Origin: JALZDI01 sp965653225
Lineage (GTDB): Bacteria; Actinomycetota; Actinomycetes; Propionibacteriales; Nocardioidaceae
Length of the DNA stretch: 12,430 nt
NCBI GenBank assembly: GCA_965653225.1
Contig: CBFGZI010000110.1
Span: 1-12,430 of the forward strand
Reading direction: 5' to 3'
Shown here: positions 6,843 to 12,118 of the stretch, in pieces
Position numbering within the stretch: position 1 is the first letter of the stretch
Layout: the number at the start of each line of letters is the position of its first letter
Notes under the pieces: model-generated
Database searches by the model: none
What the model was told of the DNA's origin: nothing
The model's input: the letters and a program-made list of their open reading frames with translations, nothing else
Position numbers and translations under genes: made by a program

Positions 6843-7957
6843 GACGGGAGACGCAGCCGCTGGCCGGCCTCGGCAGCGAGGACCGTGCGCCGTCGCCCTC
6901 CTCGGCGGCCTCGCGGGAGCCCGCTGCTTCGAGCGTGCCCGCGGCGCTGGGTGAGTCCGCGGCGCGTTACCCGCTGTTGCGTGGACTGCTGCCGTACGCG
7001 CGGCGCCATCGACGCGCTCTAGGCCGCGGGCTGTTGTTCACGACTGTCCTGGTCGGCTGCCGGCTGGCGCTGCCGCTTCCGCTGGGCGCGGCCGTCGAGC
7101 ACGCGCCCGGCGCATCACAGGCCAACAACGACCTGGCGTTCGCACCCGGCTGGGCCGACCCGGTGAGCGTGCTCGCCGCCGTCTTCGTGCTGCTCGCGCT
7201 GGTCGCGGGCATGGCCGAGCACTACCAGCGGCTGGCCTTCGCCAACTTCGCCAACCGCAGCATCGGCGACGCCCGTTCGGCGGCGACCGCGCGGGTGAGC
7301 CACCTGGCCACCGGGTCGCCCAGCGACCTGGCCGCGCAGGTGGTGGCCGACAGCACCCGGGTCAAGACCGGTCTGAAGGGCGTGCTCAACCACATCACTG
7401 TGAACGCGCTGCTGGTGGTGGGTGCGTGTGCGGCGCTCTCGCTGGTCGATGTGCGCCTTGGTCTGGTCCTGCTCTGCGGCGTCGTGCTGCTTGGAGTGGC
7501 GGCGTGCTGGGGTGCCACACGGCTGGCCGCGGTCGCCTCCGAGCATCGCGCGAACGAGACGCTGCTGGCCCAGACCATCCAGCACTTCACCGTCGCCGAC
7601 CCGGGCAGCGACCCAGTCAGTCGCCACGCCGGCCGGGAGCACGACCTGCGCGCCCTGCACGACCTCGACGCCGACAGCGGACGAGCCGACGTGGACCTGA
7701 CGCGCTGGGAGGGTCGCTGCACCACGGTGGTGCACGTGATCCTCACCGTGACCGCGTCCGTGGTGCTGGTGATCGGCATGAACGCGGTGGCGGCCGGGCG
7801 GCTCGACACCGGCGAGCTGTTCACCGTGGTGGGGTACCTGCTGGTCATGCACGGGCCGGGGGTGCGGCTGGCCCGGCAGACCGCGCGCGTGGGCGCGATG
7901 ATGGTGAGCGCGCGTGAGCTCGGCACCGTCCTGGTGGCCGACGACCCAGGGCACTGA
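6839..7957 (+). CDS. ABC exporter transmembrane domain protein without ATPase domain (second copy)
   Basis: A 372-residue membrane protein paralogous to the product of 4147-5184. Matching pieces include AEHYQRLAFANF (126-137) against AEYWQRVAVARF, VADSTRVKTGLKGVLNH (169-185) against VTDTAKLRVGLKGLLVH, and GRLDTGELFTVVGYLLVMH (320-338) against GRLDAGDIALVASYMLMLH. Six hydrophobic segments lie near 60-85, 107-128, 180-200, 203-225, 295-315 and 323-340. The first 55 residues are a polar Ala/Ser/Pro-rich cytoplasmic extension missing from the first copy. The chain ends about 20 residues after the coupling helix region (GTVLVADDPGH) with no nucleotide-binding domain. The start ATG at 6839 overlaps the upstream stop as ATGA. 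It is the last gene of the operon and converges with the SDR gene 5 bases later. A heterodimer with the first copy is the simplest reading. Confidence 0.86.
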   Translation: MRRETQPLAGLGSEDRAPSPSSAASREPAASSVPAALGESAARYPLLRGLLPYARRHRRALGRGLLFTTVLVGCRLALPLPLGAAVEHAPGASQANNDLAFAPGWADPVSVLAAVFVLLALVAGMAEHYQRLAFANFANRSIGDARSAATARVSHLATGSPSDLAAQVVADSTRVKTGLKGVLNHITVNALLVVGACAALSLVDVRLGLVLLCGVVLLGVAACWGATRLAAVASEHRANETLLAQTIQHFTVADPGSDPVSRHAGREHDLRALHDLDADSGRADVDLTRWEGRCTTVVHVILTVTASVVLVIGMNAVAAGRLDTGELFTVVGYLLVMHGPGVRLARQTARVGAMMVSARELGTVLVADDPGH

Positions 7958-7962
7958 CGTCG

Positions 7963-8802
7963 TCAGGCCGGCTGAGCAGAGTCCTGCTTCCCGGCCGTCA
8001 TCCGCTCGCCCTGGCGGTACATGCGCGGTGGCTTGAGCCCGGCGGTCTGTCCGCCGTCGATCGGGACCGTGACGCCGGTGACGTAGGACGAGGCATCGGA
8101 GCAGAGCCAGGTGACGACGTCGGCGACCTCCTCAGCCCTGCCCACCCGCCGCATGGGGCTGGACATCCCTGCCTGCCGCTGCGCCTCCTCCCCCGCCGCC
8201 TCGAGGTGGTGGGTGAGGATCGGACCGGGTGCGACGACGTTCACGCGGATGCCGTGGTCGGCGTAGTCGAGGGCCGCCACCTTGGTCAGTGCGATGACAC
8301 CGGCCTTGCCGGTGACGTAGCCGGCGAGGTTGCTGATGCCGTAGACACCCGCACCGGAGGCCATGTTGACGATCGTGCCGCCGTTGCCGCAGCGGAGCAT
8401 CGCCGCGATCTGGTACTTCATGCCGTAGAACGTGCCGTGGATGTTGCTGCGGATCGCGCGGTCGAAGTCGTCGACGTCGAGCTCGGCGACAGGCGCCATG
8501 CTCGGGTTGTCGGTGGCGTTGTTGAAAGCTGCGTCCAGGCGTCCGTACTCCTCGAGCGTCTTCTCGACGAGAAGTCGGACGGCCTCGGGGTCGGTGACGT
8601 CGGTGCGGATGGGGATCGCACGGCCGCCTCGTTCCCGGATCGAGGTGCAGACGGCCTCGAGAGCGTTCAGGTCACGCGCGGCCAGCGCGACAGCGGCTCC
8701 CTGTGCTGCGAATGCCTGCGCAGTGACCGCCCCGATACCACGGCTGGCGCCGACGACGAGTGCGACTCTGCCGGACAGGGGGCTGGGTGTTGTGTTGGAC
8801 AC
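7963..8802 (-). CDS. SDR family NAD(P)-dependent oxidoreductase
   Basis: A 279-residue cytosolic classical short-chain dehydrogenase/reductase, interconverting a carbonyl and an alcohol with NAD(P)(H). Seen: cofactor loop GASRGIG (18-24), an Arg in AARD (41-44) after strand 2 that suggests NADPH, a DVT motif (68-70), NNAT (94-97, usually NNAG), Asn120, catalytic Ser149 in NMASGAG, Tyr162 and Lys166 in YVTGK, and the C-terminal VTGVTVPIDGGQ (241-252). A 27-residue polar tail follows the usual end. The start is GTG at 8802 with a strong GGAGGA upstream; no alternative start is as well placed. It lies 31 bases downstream of the membrane-protein gene on the same strand, so they are probably co-transcribed and controlled by the divergent MarR regulator. 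The substrate is unknown. Confidence 0.94.
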   Translation of the reverse strand: MSNTTPSPLSGRVALVVGASRGIGAVTAQAFAAQGAAVALAARDLNALEAVCTSIRERGGRAIPIRTDVTDPEAVRLLVEKTLEEYGRLDAAFNNATDNPSMAPVAELDVDDFDRAIRSNIHGTFYGMKYQIAAMLRCGNGGTIVNMASGAGVYGISNLAGYVTGKAGVIALTKVAALDYADHGIRVNVVAPGPILTHHLEAAGEEAQRQAGMSSPMRRVGRAEEVADVVTWLCSDASSYVTGVTVPIDGGQTAGLKPPRMYRQGERMTAGKQDSAQPA

Positions 8803-8833
8803 GGTTCCTCCGATCGTGTGGGTGCGGGCTCGG

Positions 8834-9538
8834 TCAGGACTGGGGTGCAGCGCGAGGGCGGCGCCGTGGCAGCAGGAAGCCCGCGGCGATGAGCCACGCG
8901 AGGCCGGGGAAGCGCGCCAGCGGCAGCAGCACCGCCAGCGCCGGCACCAGCAGCGACAGCGTGGACAGCTCGGCGACCGCGGCGATGACCAGTCCTGCCC
9001 ACGCCAGCGGCCGCGGCAGCAGCCCGAGGATCATCCCGGGCACGGCGACTCCTGCGAGCAGCAGCCCGAGGAACACCACGTGGGTCACCCCGCCGGTGAC
9101 GAACGCCAGGTCGTGCAGGGCACGCACGACCGGCGTGCTCGCGGTGACGCCCGGTCGGGACAACACCCACAGGAACAGCCCGGAGAAGGCCAGTGCACCG
9201 GAGGCGAGGACGCCCCCGGCCAAGGCGATGGTGGCACCGGGTGCGGTCACGCCCAGCTGACGAAGCCGGGCGCTCGCGGTCGCGGCGTAGATGGCCAGCG
9301 GGACGGCCGAGGCGAACGCGAGGACTCCTGCGGCGAGTGTCGCGTCGGGCTGGTTGACGAAGTAGCTGGTGATGTCGCCGCCCCCGGCGTACGGCGAGGG
9401 AACGACACCGCCCAGGGCCGCGCTCACCGCGATCCCCACGACCAGCAGGGCGGTCGACACCGCGGCGAGGACCCCCAGCGGTGGCCCGCCCTGCTGTCCC
9501 CGGGTACGCGGTCTGGGTGTGCTTGTGCTTGTAGCCAT
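8834..9538 (-). CDS. Multi-pass membrane protein of unknown function (DUF4386-like)
   Basis: A 234-residue protein with six or seven hydrophobic helices (roughly 21-43, 66-88, 102-124, 145-172, 176-204 and 208-223), a polar N-terminal 18 residues and a basic C-terminus (RRRPRA). There is no catalytic motif or transporter signature that I recognise; the loop SPYAGGGDITSYFVNQPDA (48-66) and overall shape recall DUF4386-type proteins, but this is a weak match by eye. The start ATG at 9538 lacks a Shine-Dalgarno. A TATGAA box ends 6 bases before it, so the mRNA may be leaderless. It is the first gene of a two-gene minus-strand unit with the SDR, divergent from marR, and its promoter lies inside the palindromic operator, implying repression by MarR. 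Confidence 0.82.
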   Translation of the reverse strand: MATSTSTPRPRTRGQQGGPPLGVLAAVSTALLVVGIAVSAALGGVVPSPYAGGGDITSYFVNQPDATLAAGVLAFASAVPLAIYAATASARLRQLGVTAPGATIALAGGVLASGALAFSGLFLWVLSRPGVTASTPVVRALHDLAFVTGGVTHVVFLGLLLAGVAVPGMILGLLPRPLAWAGLVIAAVAELSTLSLLVPALAVLLPLARFPGLAWLIAAGFLLPRRRPRAAPQS

Positions 9539-9539
9539 G

Positions 9540-9562
9540 AATCATTCATAGCACGAACGATT
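9540..9562. promoter_or_regulatory. Palindromic operator, probable MarR binding site
   Basis: Imperfect inverted repeat of two 10-base arms, AATCATTCAT (9540-9549) and ACGAACGATT (9553-9562), separated by AGC, with 8 of 10 positions complementary. Length and position between divergent genes fit a MarR dimer site. It covers the likely -10 box of the membrane-protein/SDR unit and lies upstream of the marR -10 box. Confidence 0.7.
9545..9550 (-). promoter_or_regulatory. Candidate -10 box for the membrane protein-SDR unit
   Basis: On the minus strand TATGAA is followed by six bases and then the ATG at 9538, the spacing of leaderless actinobacterial promoters. It lacks the usual final T. It lies wholly inside the palindrome, so MarR binding would block it. 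Confidence 0.4.
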
Positions 9563-9571
9563 CGCAGACGC

Positions 9572-9577
9572 TATAGT
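9572..9577 (+). promoter_or_regulatory. -10 box TATAGT of a leaderless marR transcript
   Basis: TATAGT matches the TANNNT consensus and is followed by exactly six bases before the A of the ATG at 9584, so transcription would start at or next to the start codon. There is no Shine-Dalgarno. No good -35 is seen; that region lies in the operator. Confidence 0.6.
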
Positions 9578-9583
9578 TTTCTC

Positions 9584-10123
9584 ATGACTCCCAGCGCACG
9601 CGGTCACGACGAGAGCGGAACCGCCGGCGTCGCGTTCCTGGTCGCCCAGGTGGGCGGCCTCGCGGCGGCCAGGTTCGCCGAGCGCCTGCAGCCCCTGGGC
9701 ATGGACCCGCCACAGGCCGGCCTGCTCCGCGCGATCGCGGAGGCGCCCGGGCGATCGCAGCAGGCGCTGTCGAGCCAGCTCGGGCTGTTACCGAGCCGGC
9801 TGGTTGCGCTGGTCGACGAGCTCGAGAGCGAGGGTCTGGTGGAGCGGCGTCGCAACCCGCGGGACCGTCGCCACCACGCCCTGCACATCACTCCGCTGGG
9901 CGAGGAGCGGCTTGCCGCGCTGGGGCGACAGGCACGCGCGCACGGCGACAGCCTGCTGGCACCACTGAGCGAGCGCGAACGGGCCACGCTGGGCCGCCTG
10001 CTCCGCAAGGTCGCCGACCACCACGAGCTGACACCCGGGGTGCACCCGGGCTACCGCGCGCTCGGTCGCGGCCGCGCCGACGGCGACCAGACACCGACGG
10101 CCGGTCAACGCCAGCGGCGGTAG
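9584..10123 (+). CDS. MarR family transcriptional regulator
   Basis: A 179-residue winged helix-turn-helix repressor. Seen: an N-terminal dimerisation helix (about 14-38), helix-turn-helix QQALSSQLGLLPSRLVALVDELESEGLV (59-86), and the wing ERRRNPRDRRHHALHITPLG (87-106) with the DxRxxxLxLT-like pattern typical of MarR. A C-terminal dimerisation helix (about 128-148) is followed by a Gly/Arg-rich tail. Start: ATG at 9584, preceded only by a leaderless-type promoter; an in-frame open stretch extends far upstream but has no family resemblance and crosses the divergent genes. Leu69 uses the rare codon TTA (9788-9790). It faces the membrane-protein/SDR unit across a palindromic operator, so it probably represses that unit and itself, with a small phenolic or similar ligand relieving repression. 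Its 3' end overlaps the DUF1707 gene by 19 bases, tail to tail. Confidence 0.92.
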   Translation: MTPSARGHDESGTAGVAFLVAQVGGLAAARFAERLQPLGMDPPQAGLLRAIAEAPGRSQQALSSQLGLLPSRLVALVDELESEGLVERRRNPRDRRHHALHITPLGEERLAALGRQARAHGDSLLAPLSERERATLGRLLRKVADHHELTPGVHPGYRALGRGRADGDQTPTAGQRQRR

Positions 10124-10512
10124 CGCCAGGGAGCGCAGAAGAAGAACCAGCCGAACACGAACAGCAGCCACCAGGCGTGGTTGGCGGCCACCATCACGCC
10201 GGCGATCAGGAAGAACGCCGGCAGGAAGGGCGGACCGATCCAGTACCGTGACCGGCCGGTGCGCGGCTCCCAGGAACGGCCGGTGCGGGAGTCCCTGCTG
10301 CCTCGCCCGGTAGGACCGCTGCGACCCGAGGACGGGGGCAGGTCGACGAACAGCGGCCTGAGGTCGGACGCGGTTCGTGCGCGCAGCGCGAACCCGCTGC
10401 GCTCGTCGTACTCCTCCTTGCTGATGCGGCCCGCGGCGTAGTGCTCGCCGAGCGCGGCGATGGCGGCGTCGCGCTCGACGTCTCCGATGCGCGGCTCGGG
10501 GGTGGTGCTCAT
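10105..10512 (-). CDS. DUF1707 (SHOCT-like) domain membrane protein
   Basis: A 135-residue protein. The N-terminal DUF1707 domain (about 7-58) reads RIGDVERDAAIAALGEHYAAG, then a KEEYDER motif (32-38), ARTASDL and LPP, the usual form of this actinobacterial domain of unknown function. A polar Ser/Gly/Arg linker (60-88) includes the short duplication EPRTGRS/SRTGRS. It ends in a hydrophobic pair of segments (about 95-127) rich in Trp and Phe, closing with the basic YRRWR, so it is probably a small inner-membrane protein with its N-terminal domain in the cytoplasm. Start: ATG at 10512, overlapping the PadR stop as ATGA; an upstream in-frame extension is read inside padR and is rejected. Co-transcription with PadR suggests PadR autoregulates this pair. 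Confidence 0.88.
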   Translation of the reverse strand: MSTTPEPRIGDVERDAAIAALGEHYAAGRISKEEYDERSGFALRARTASDLRPLFVDLPPSSGRSGPTGRGSRDSRTGRSWEPRTGRSRYWIGPPFLPAFFLIAGVMVAANHAWWLLFVFGWFFFCAPWRYRRWR

Positions 10513-11084
10513 GGCGCGCCGCCCTCGGCGAGCAGGCGGTACAGCCTGCTCTTGGTCTCGGAGAGGATCTCGAAGGCCTCCTGCTGCTGCGGCATCGTGC
10601 CGGTGAACGCGACCTGCCAGCAGGCCCCCATCACCTGTCCGATCACCGGCCGCAGGTCGTTGGAGTCGGTCGCGCCGCCCGCCTCGTCGAACGCGCGCCA
10701 CGTCTCGGCCAGCTCGTCCAGATGCTCCTCGACGTAGGCACCGCCCTCGTCGGTGAGCTCGAACCTGCGGCGGCCGCCCTCACCGCGCTCGCTGATCAGC
10801 CCCTCGTCCTGCAGCTGCTGCAGTGTCGGGTACACCGAGCCCGGGCTCGGCTTCCAGGCGCCGCCGCTGCGCCGGGCGATCTCCTGAATCACCTGGTAGC
10901 CGTTCATCGGCTCGGCCGCCAGGACGTCGATGATCGCCAGCCGCACGTCTCCACGGCGGACCTTCGGGCCGCCGCCGGAGCGCGGGTCGCGGAACATCCC
11001 GAACCCGCGCATGAACTCCGTCCACGGCGGCGGGTTCCCCCAGGGGCCGGGGCCCCATGCGTTGCCGTGCCAGTGATGTCCCAT
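10509..11084 (-). CDS. PadR family transcriptional regulator
   Basis: A 191-residue regulator. The PadR winged helix covers about 43-118: RRGDVRLAIIDVLAAEPMNG, YQVIQEIARRS, then the recognition part WKPSPGSVYPTLQQLQDEGL (77-96) and the wing GGRRRFELTDEG (103-114). A C-terminal helical dimerisation domain follows (115-187). The first 35 residues are His/Trp/Gly/Pro-rich (MGHHWHGNAWGPGPWGN), a common decoration in actinobacterial PadR proteins that could bind a metal. Start: ATG at 11084 with GGGGAGGTG about 8 bases upstream; the longer GTG start at 11120 would read through this ribosome site and is rejected. Downstream DUF1707 is coupled by ATGA. A CGATATATCG palindrome upstream is a probable autoregulatory site. 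Confidence 0.93.
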   Translation of the reverse strand: MGHHWHGNAWGPGPWGNPPPWTEFMRGFGMFRDPRSGGGPKVRRGDVRLAIIDVLAAEPMNGYQVIQEIARRSGGAWKPSPGSVYPTLQQLQDEGLISERGEGGRRRFELTDEGGAYVEEHLDELAETWRAFDEAGGATDSNDLRPVIGQVMGACWQVAFTGTMPQQQEAFEILSETKSRLYRLLAEGGAP

Positions 11085-11119
11085 CCCGCGACACCTCCCC
11101 GTAATAACCCGTGTCCTCA

Positions 11120-11129
11120 CGATATATCG
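11120..11129. promoter_or_regulatory. Candidate PadR operator
   Basis: Perfect palindrome CGATATATCG, strikingly AT-rich for this sequence, 36 bases upstream of the padR start. PadR-type repressors often bind ATAT-containing dyads at their own promoters; the assignment is inference. Confidence 0.55.
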
Positions 11130-11150
11130 CTACGGCGGCGGTGGCAACGC

Positions 11151-11176
11151 GCACCTCCGCTGGCGGGTGGAGGTGC
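11151..11176. repeat. Strong 11-bp hairpin
   Basis: GCACCTCCGCT (11151-11161) and GGGTGGAGGTGC (11165-11176) pair as an 8-bp perfect outer stem plus three inner pairs, including G-T wobbles, around a four-base loop. There is no T run on either side, so it is not a classical intrinsic terminator. No gene in either direction obviously needs termination here. Confidence 0.5.
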
Positions 11177-11419
11177 TGTGCGTCCATCCCCGAACGTCCT
11201 GACAGGTCCCCGAGGCCGTCCTACGTTTCAACCCCCGTGAACCTGCGTGCCTTTGCGCGCGGAACGGCTCTCTTGTCGTCCTCCTGACGAGAATCCGGTT
11301 GAGGACCCGATAGGACACCCGTCCGACCTGCGGCGACCACGCGCCACGTAACCGGGTCGCGCGGGCGGGCGACGCGCAAGCCTTCACGGACGAAAGTGAC
11401 CGGCCCCTCCCCTCCCGAA

Positions 11420-11443
11420 GGCAAAATCCTCCGCTGATTTGCC
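11420..11443. repeat. AT-rich stem-loop GGCAAAATC/GATTTGCC
   Basis: Arms at 11420-11428 and 11436-11443 pair with one bulged A around a 7-base loop. It lies just upstream of a possible -10 box, so it could be a regulator site for the downstream gene pair or a weak terminator. No family-specific assignment is possible. Confidence 0.4.
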
Positions 11444-11479
11444 CATCTCATGTGCATTTAATCTCCGCCGGGTAGGAAA

Positions 11480-11553
11480 GGCCGCTGATGGCTTACGGCG
11501 GTCGGGACACGGCCGTGCGTGGGTCTCGGGAAACAGCCATCGGTTGTAGGGGA
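11480..11553 (+). ncRNA. Structured 5' leader with three hairpins (possible cis-regulatory RNA)
   Basis: Hairpin A: GGCCGCTG (11480-11487) pairs with CGGCGGTC (11496-11503) around an 8-base loop. Hairpin B: GGGAC (11504-11508) pairs with GTCTC (11523-11527), enclosing the palindrome CACGGCCGTG (11508-11517), which could form an alternative stem. Hairpin C: ACAGCC (11533-11538) pairs with GGTTGT (11542-11547) around ATC. The Shine-Dalgarno AGGGGA (11548-11553) follows hairpin C without a gap, 10 bases before the start. I compared it from memory with the ydaO (c-di-AMP), c-di-GMP-I, FMN, cobalamin and SAM classes and found no match. Confidence 0.4.
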
Positions 11554-11563
11554 CAGAAACCTT

Positions 11564-12118
11564 ATGGAGCACAAGACTGCGCTGGCGTTCGCCGGCGCCG
11601 TTGTCATGGTGGGCGGCTCAGGCGCCGTAGCCGTCGGGACGTTGACCGGGTCGATCGGGCCCGACGCCGACGCCATCCGGCCCGCACCGACCCAGCTCGC
11701 AGGTGCCGAGCACGGCACGTCCGGTAACCGCGCCAGCGCGGACCTGAAGCCGCGCATCGTGCACGTCACGCGCACCATCGACGTACCCATGCCGGCGCCC
11801 GCCGCGGCCCCGGCGCCCGCACCGGTTCCCGCTGCCGGGGCGGTGGCAGCGCCGTCGGAGTCGGGCGTGCACACCCGCTCGTCCGCCAGCGCGGTCGCGG
11901 GTGGCGGCGCTGCTGCCGCCGGAGCCGGCGACGCGGCCGAGGACCGCGCCAAGCTACGTCAGGAACGGCGCGACGACCGCCGGGACCGGCTCGAGCACCT
12001 GGCCGACGACAACAGCGGCCACGGGTCCGGCGACTCCGGTGGGAGCGACGGGAGCGACAGCTCTGGCAGCGGAAGCTCGGGCGACGACTCCGGCGACGGG
12101 GGGTCCGGCCATGGCTGA
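11564..12118 (+). CDS. Membrane-anchored or exported low-complexity protein, unknown function
   Basis: A 184-residue protein that I do not recognise. Seen: a hydrophobic N-terminal segment (about 6-28), likely a signal anchor because no clear cleavage site follows; KPRIVHVTRTIDVP (62-75), a short ordered-looking beta-like stretch; a Pro-Ala run (75-97); an Ala/Gly-rich part (108-124); a highly charged helix, EDRAKLRQERRDDRRDRLEH (126-145); and a Ser/Gly/Asp-only tail (150-184). Start: ATG at 11564 with AGGGGA 10 bases upstream; the longer in-frame start at 11519 would read through the leader hairpins. It overlaps the next gene by 8 bases. Its composition suggests an extracytoplasmic flexible protein. 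Similar small proteins sit in some actinobacterial ApbE/FMN-binding loci as I recall, but the window ends before this can be judged. Confidence 0.75.
   Translation: MEHKTALAFAGAVVMVGGSGAVAVGTLTGSIGPDADAIRPAPTQLAGAEHGTSGNRASADLKPRIVHVTRTIDVPMPAPAAAPAPAPVPAAGAVAAPSESGVHTRSSASAVAGGGAAAAGAGDAAEDRAKLRQERRDDRRDRLEHLADDNSGHGSGDSGGSDGSDSSGSGSSGDDSGDGGSGHG

Larger units (their letters stand above)
11085..11563. other. Non-coding interval between divergent padR and the low-complexity protein pair
   Basis: 479 bases without a credible gene. From left to right: the padR ribosome site and promoter area with an operator-like palindrome (11120-11129); a strong hairpin (11151-11176); about 240 bases (11177-11419) in which I see nothing definite; a 24-base hairpin (11420-11443); a weak -10-like TTTAAT (11457-11462); and a leader with three successive hairpins before the start at 11564. 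Short open frames here have no family features. Confidence 0.65.

Noticed and set aside
7954..7966. Inverted repeat CTGACG-T-CGTCAG between the convergent stop codons as a terminator
   Set aside because: The arms are separated by one base, too close to fold into a hairpin, and there is no T run; it arises from two facing stop codons and adjoining bases.
8432..9583. Long in-frame extension upstream of the MarR start
   Set aside because: It runs antisense through the SDR and membrane-protein genes with low-complexity Gln/Arg sequence; the MarR family start and leaderless promoter fit 9584.
11400..11563. Known c-di-AMP (ydaO) or c-di-GMP riboswitch
   Set aside because: The leader lacks the conserved GGGGACC and GGGGUGAAUCC segments of ydaO and the GGGCAAACC/GCAAAGCC elements of c-di-GMP-I as I remember them.
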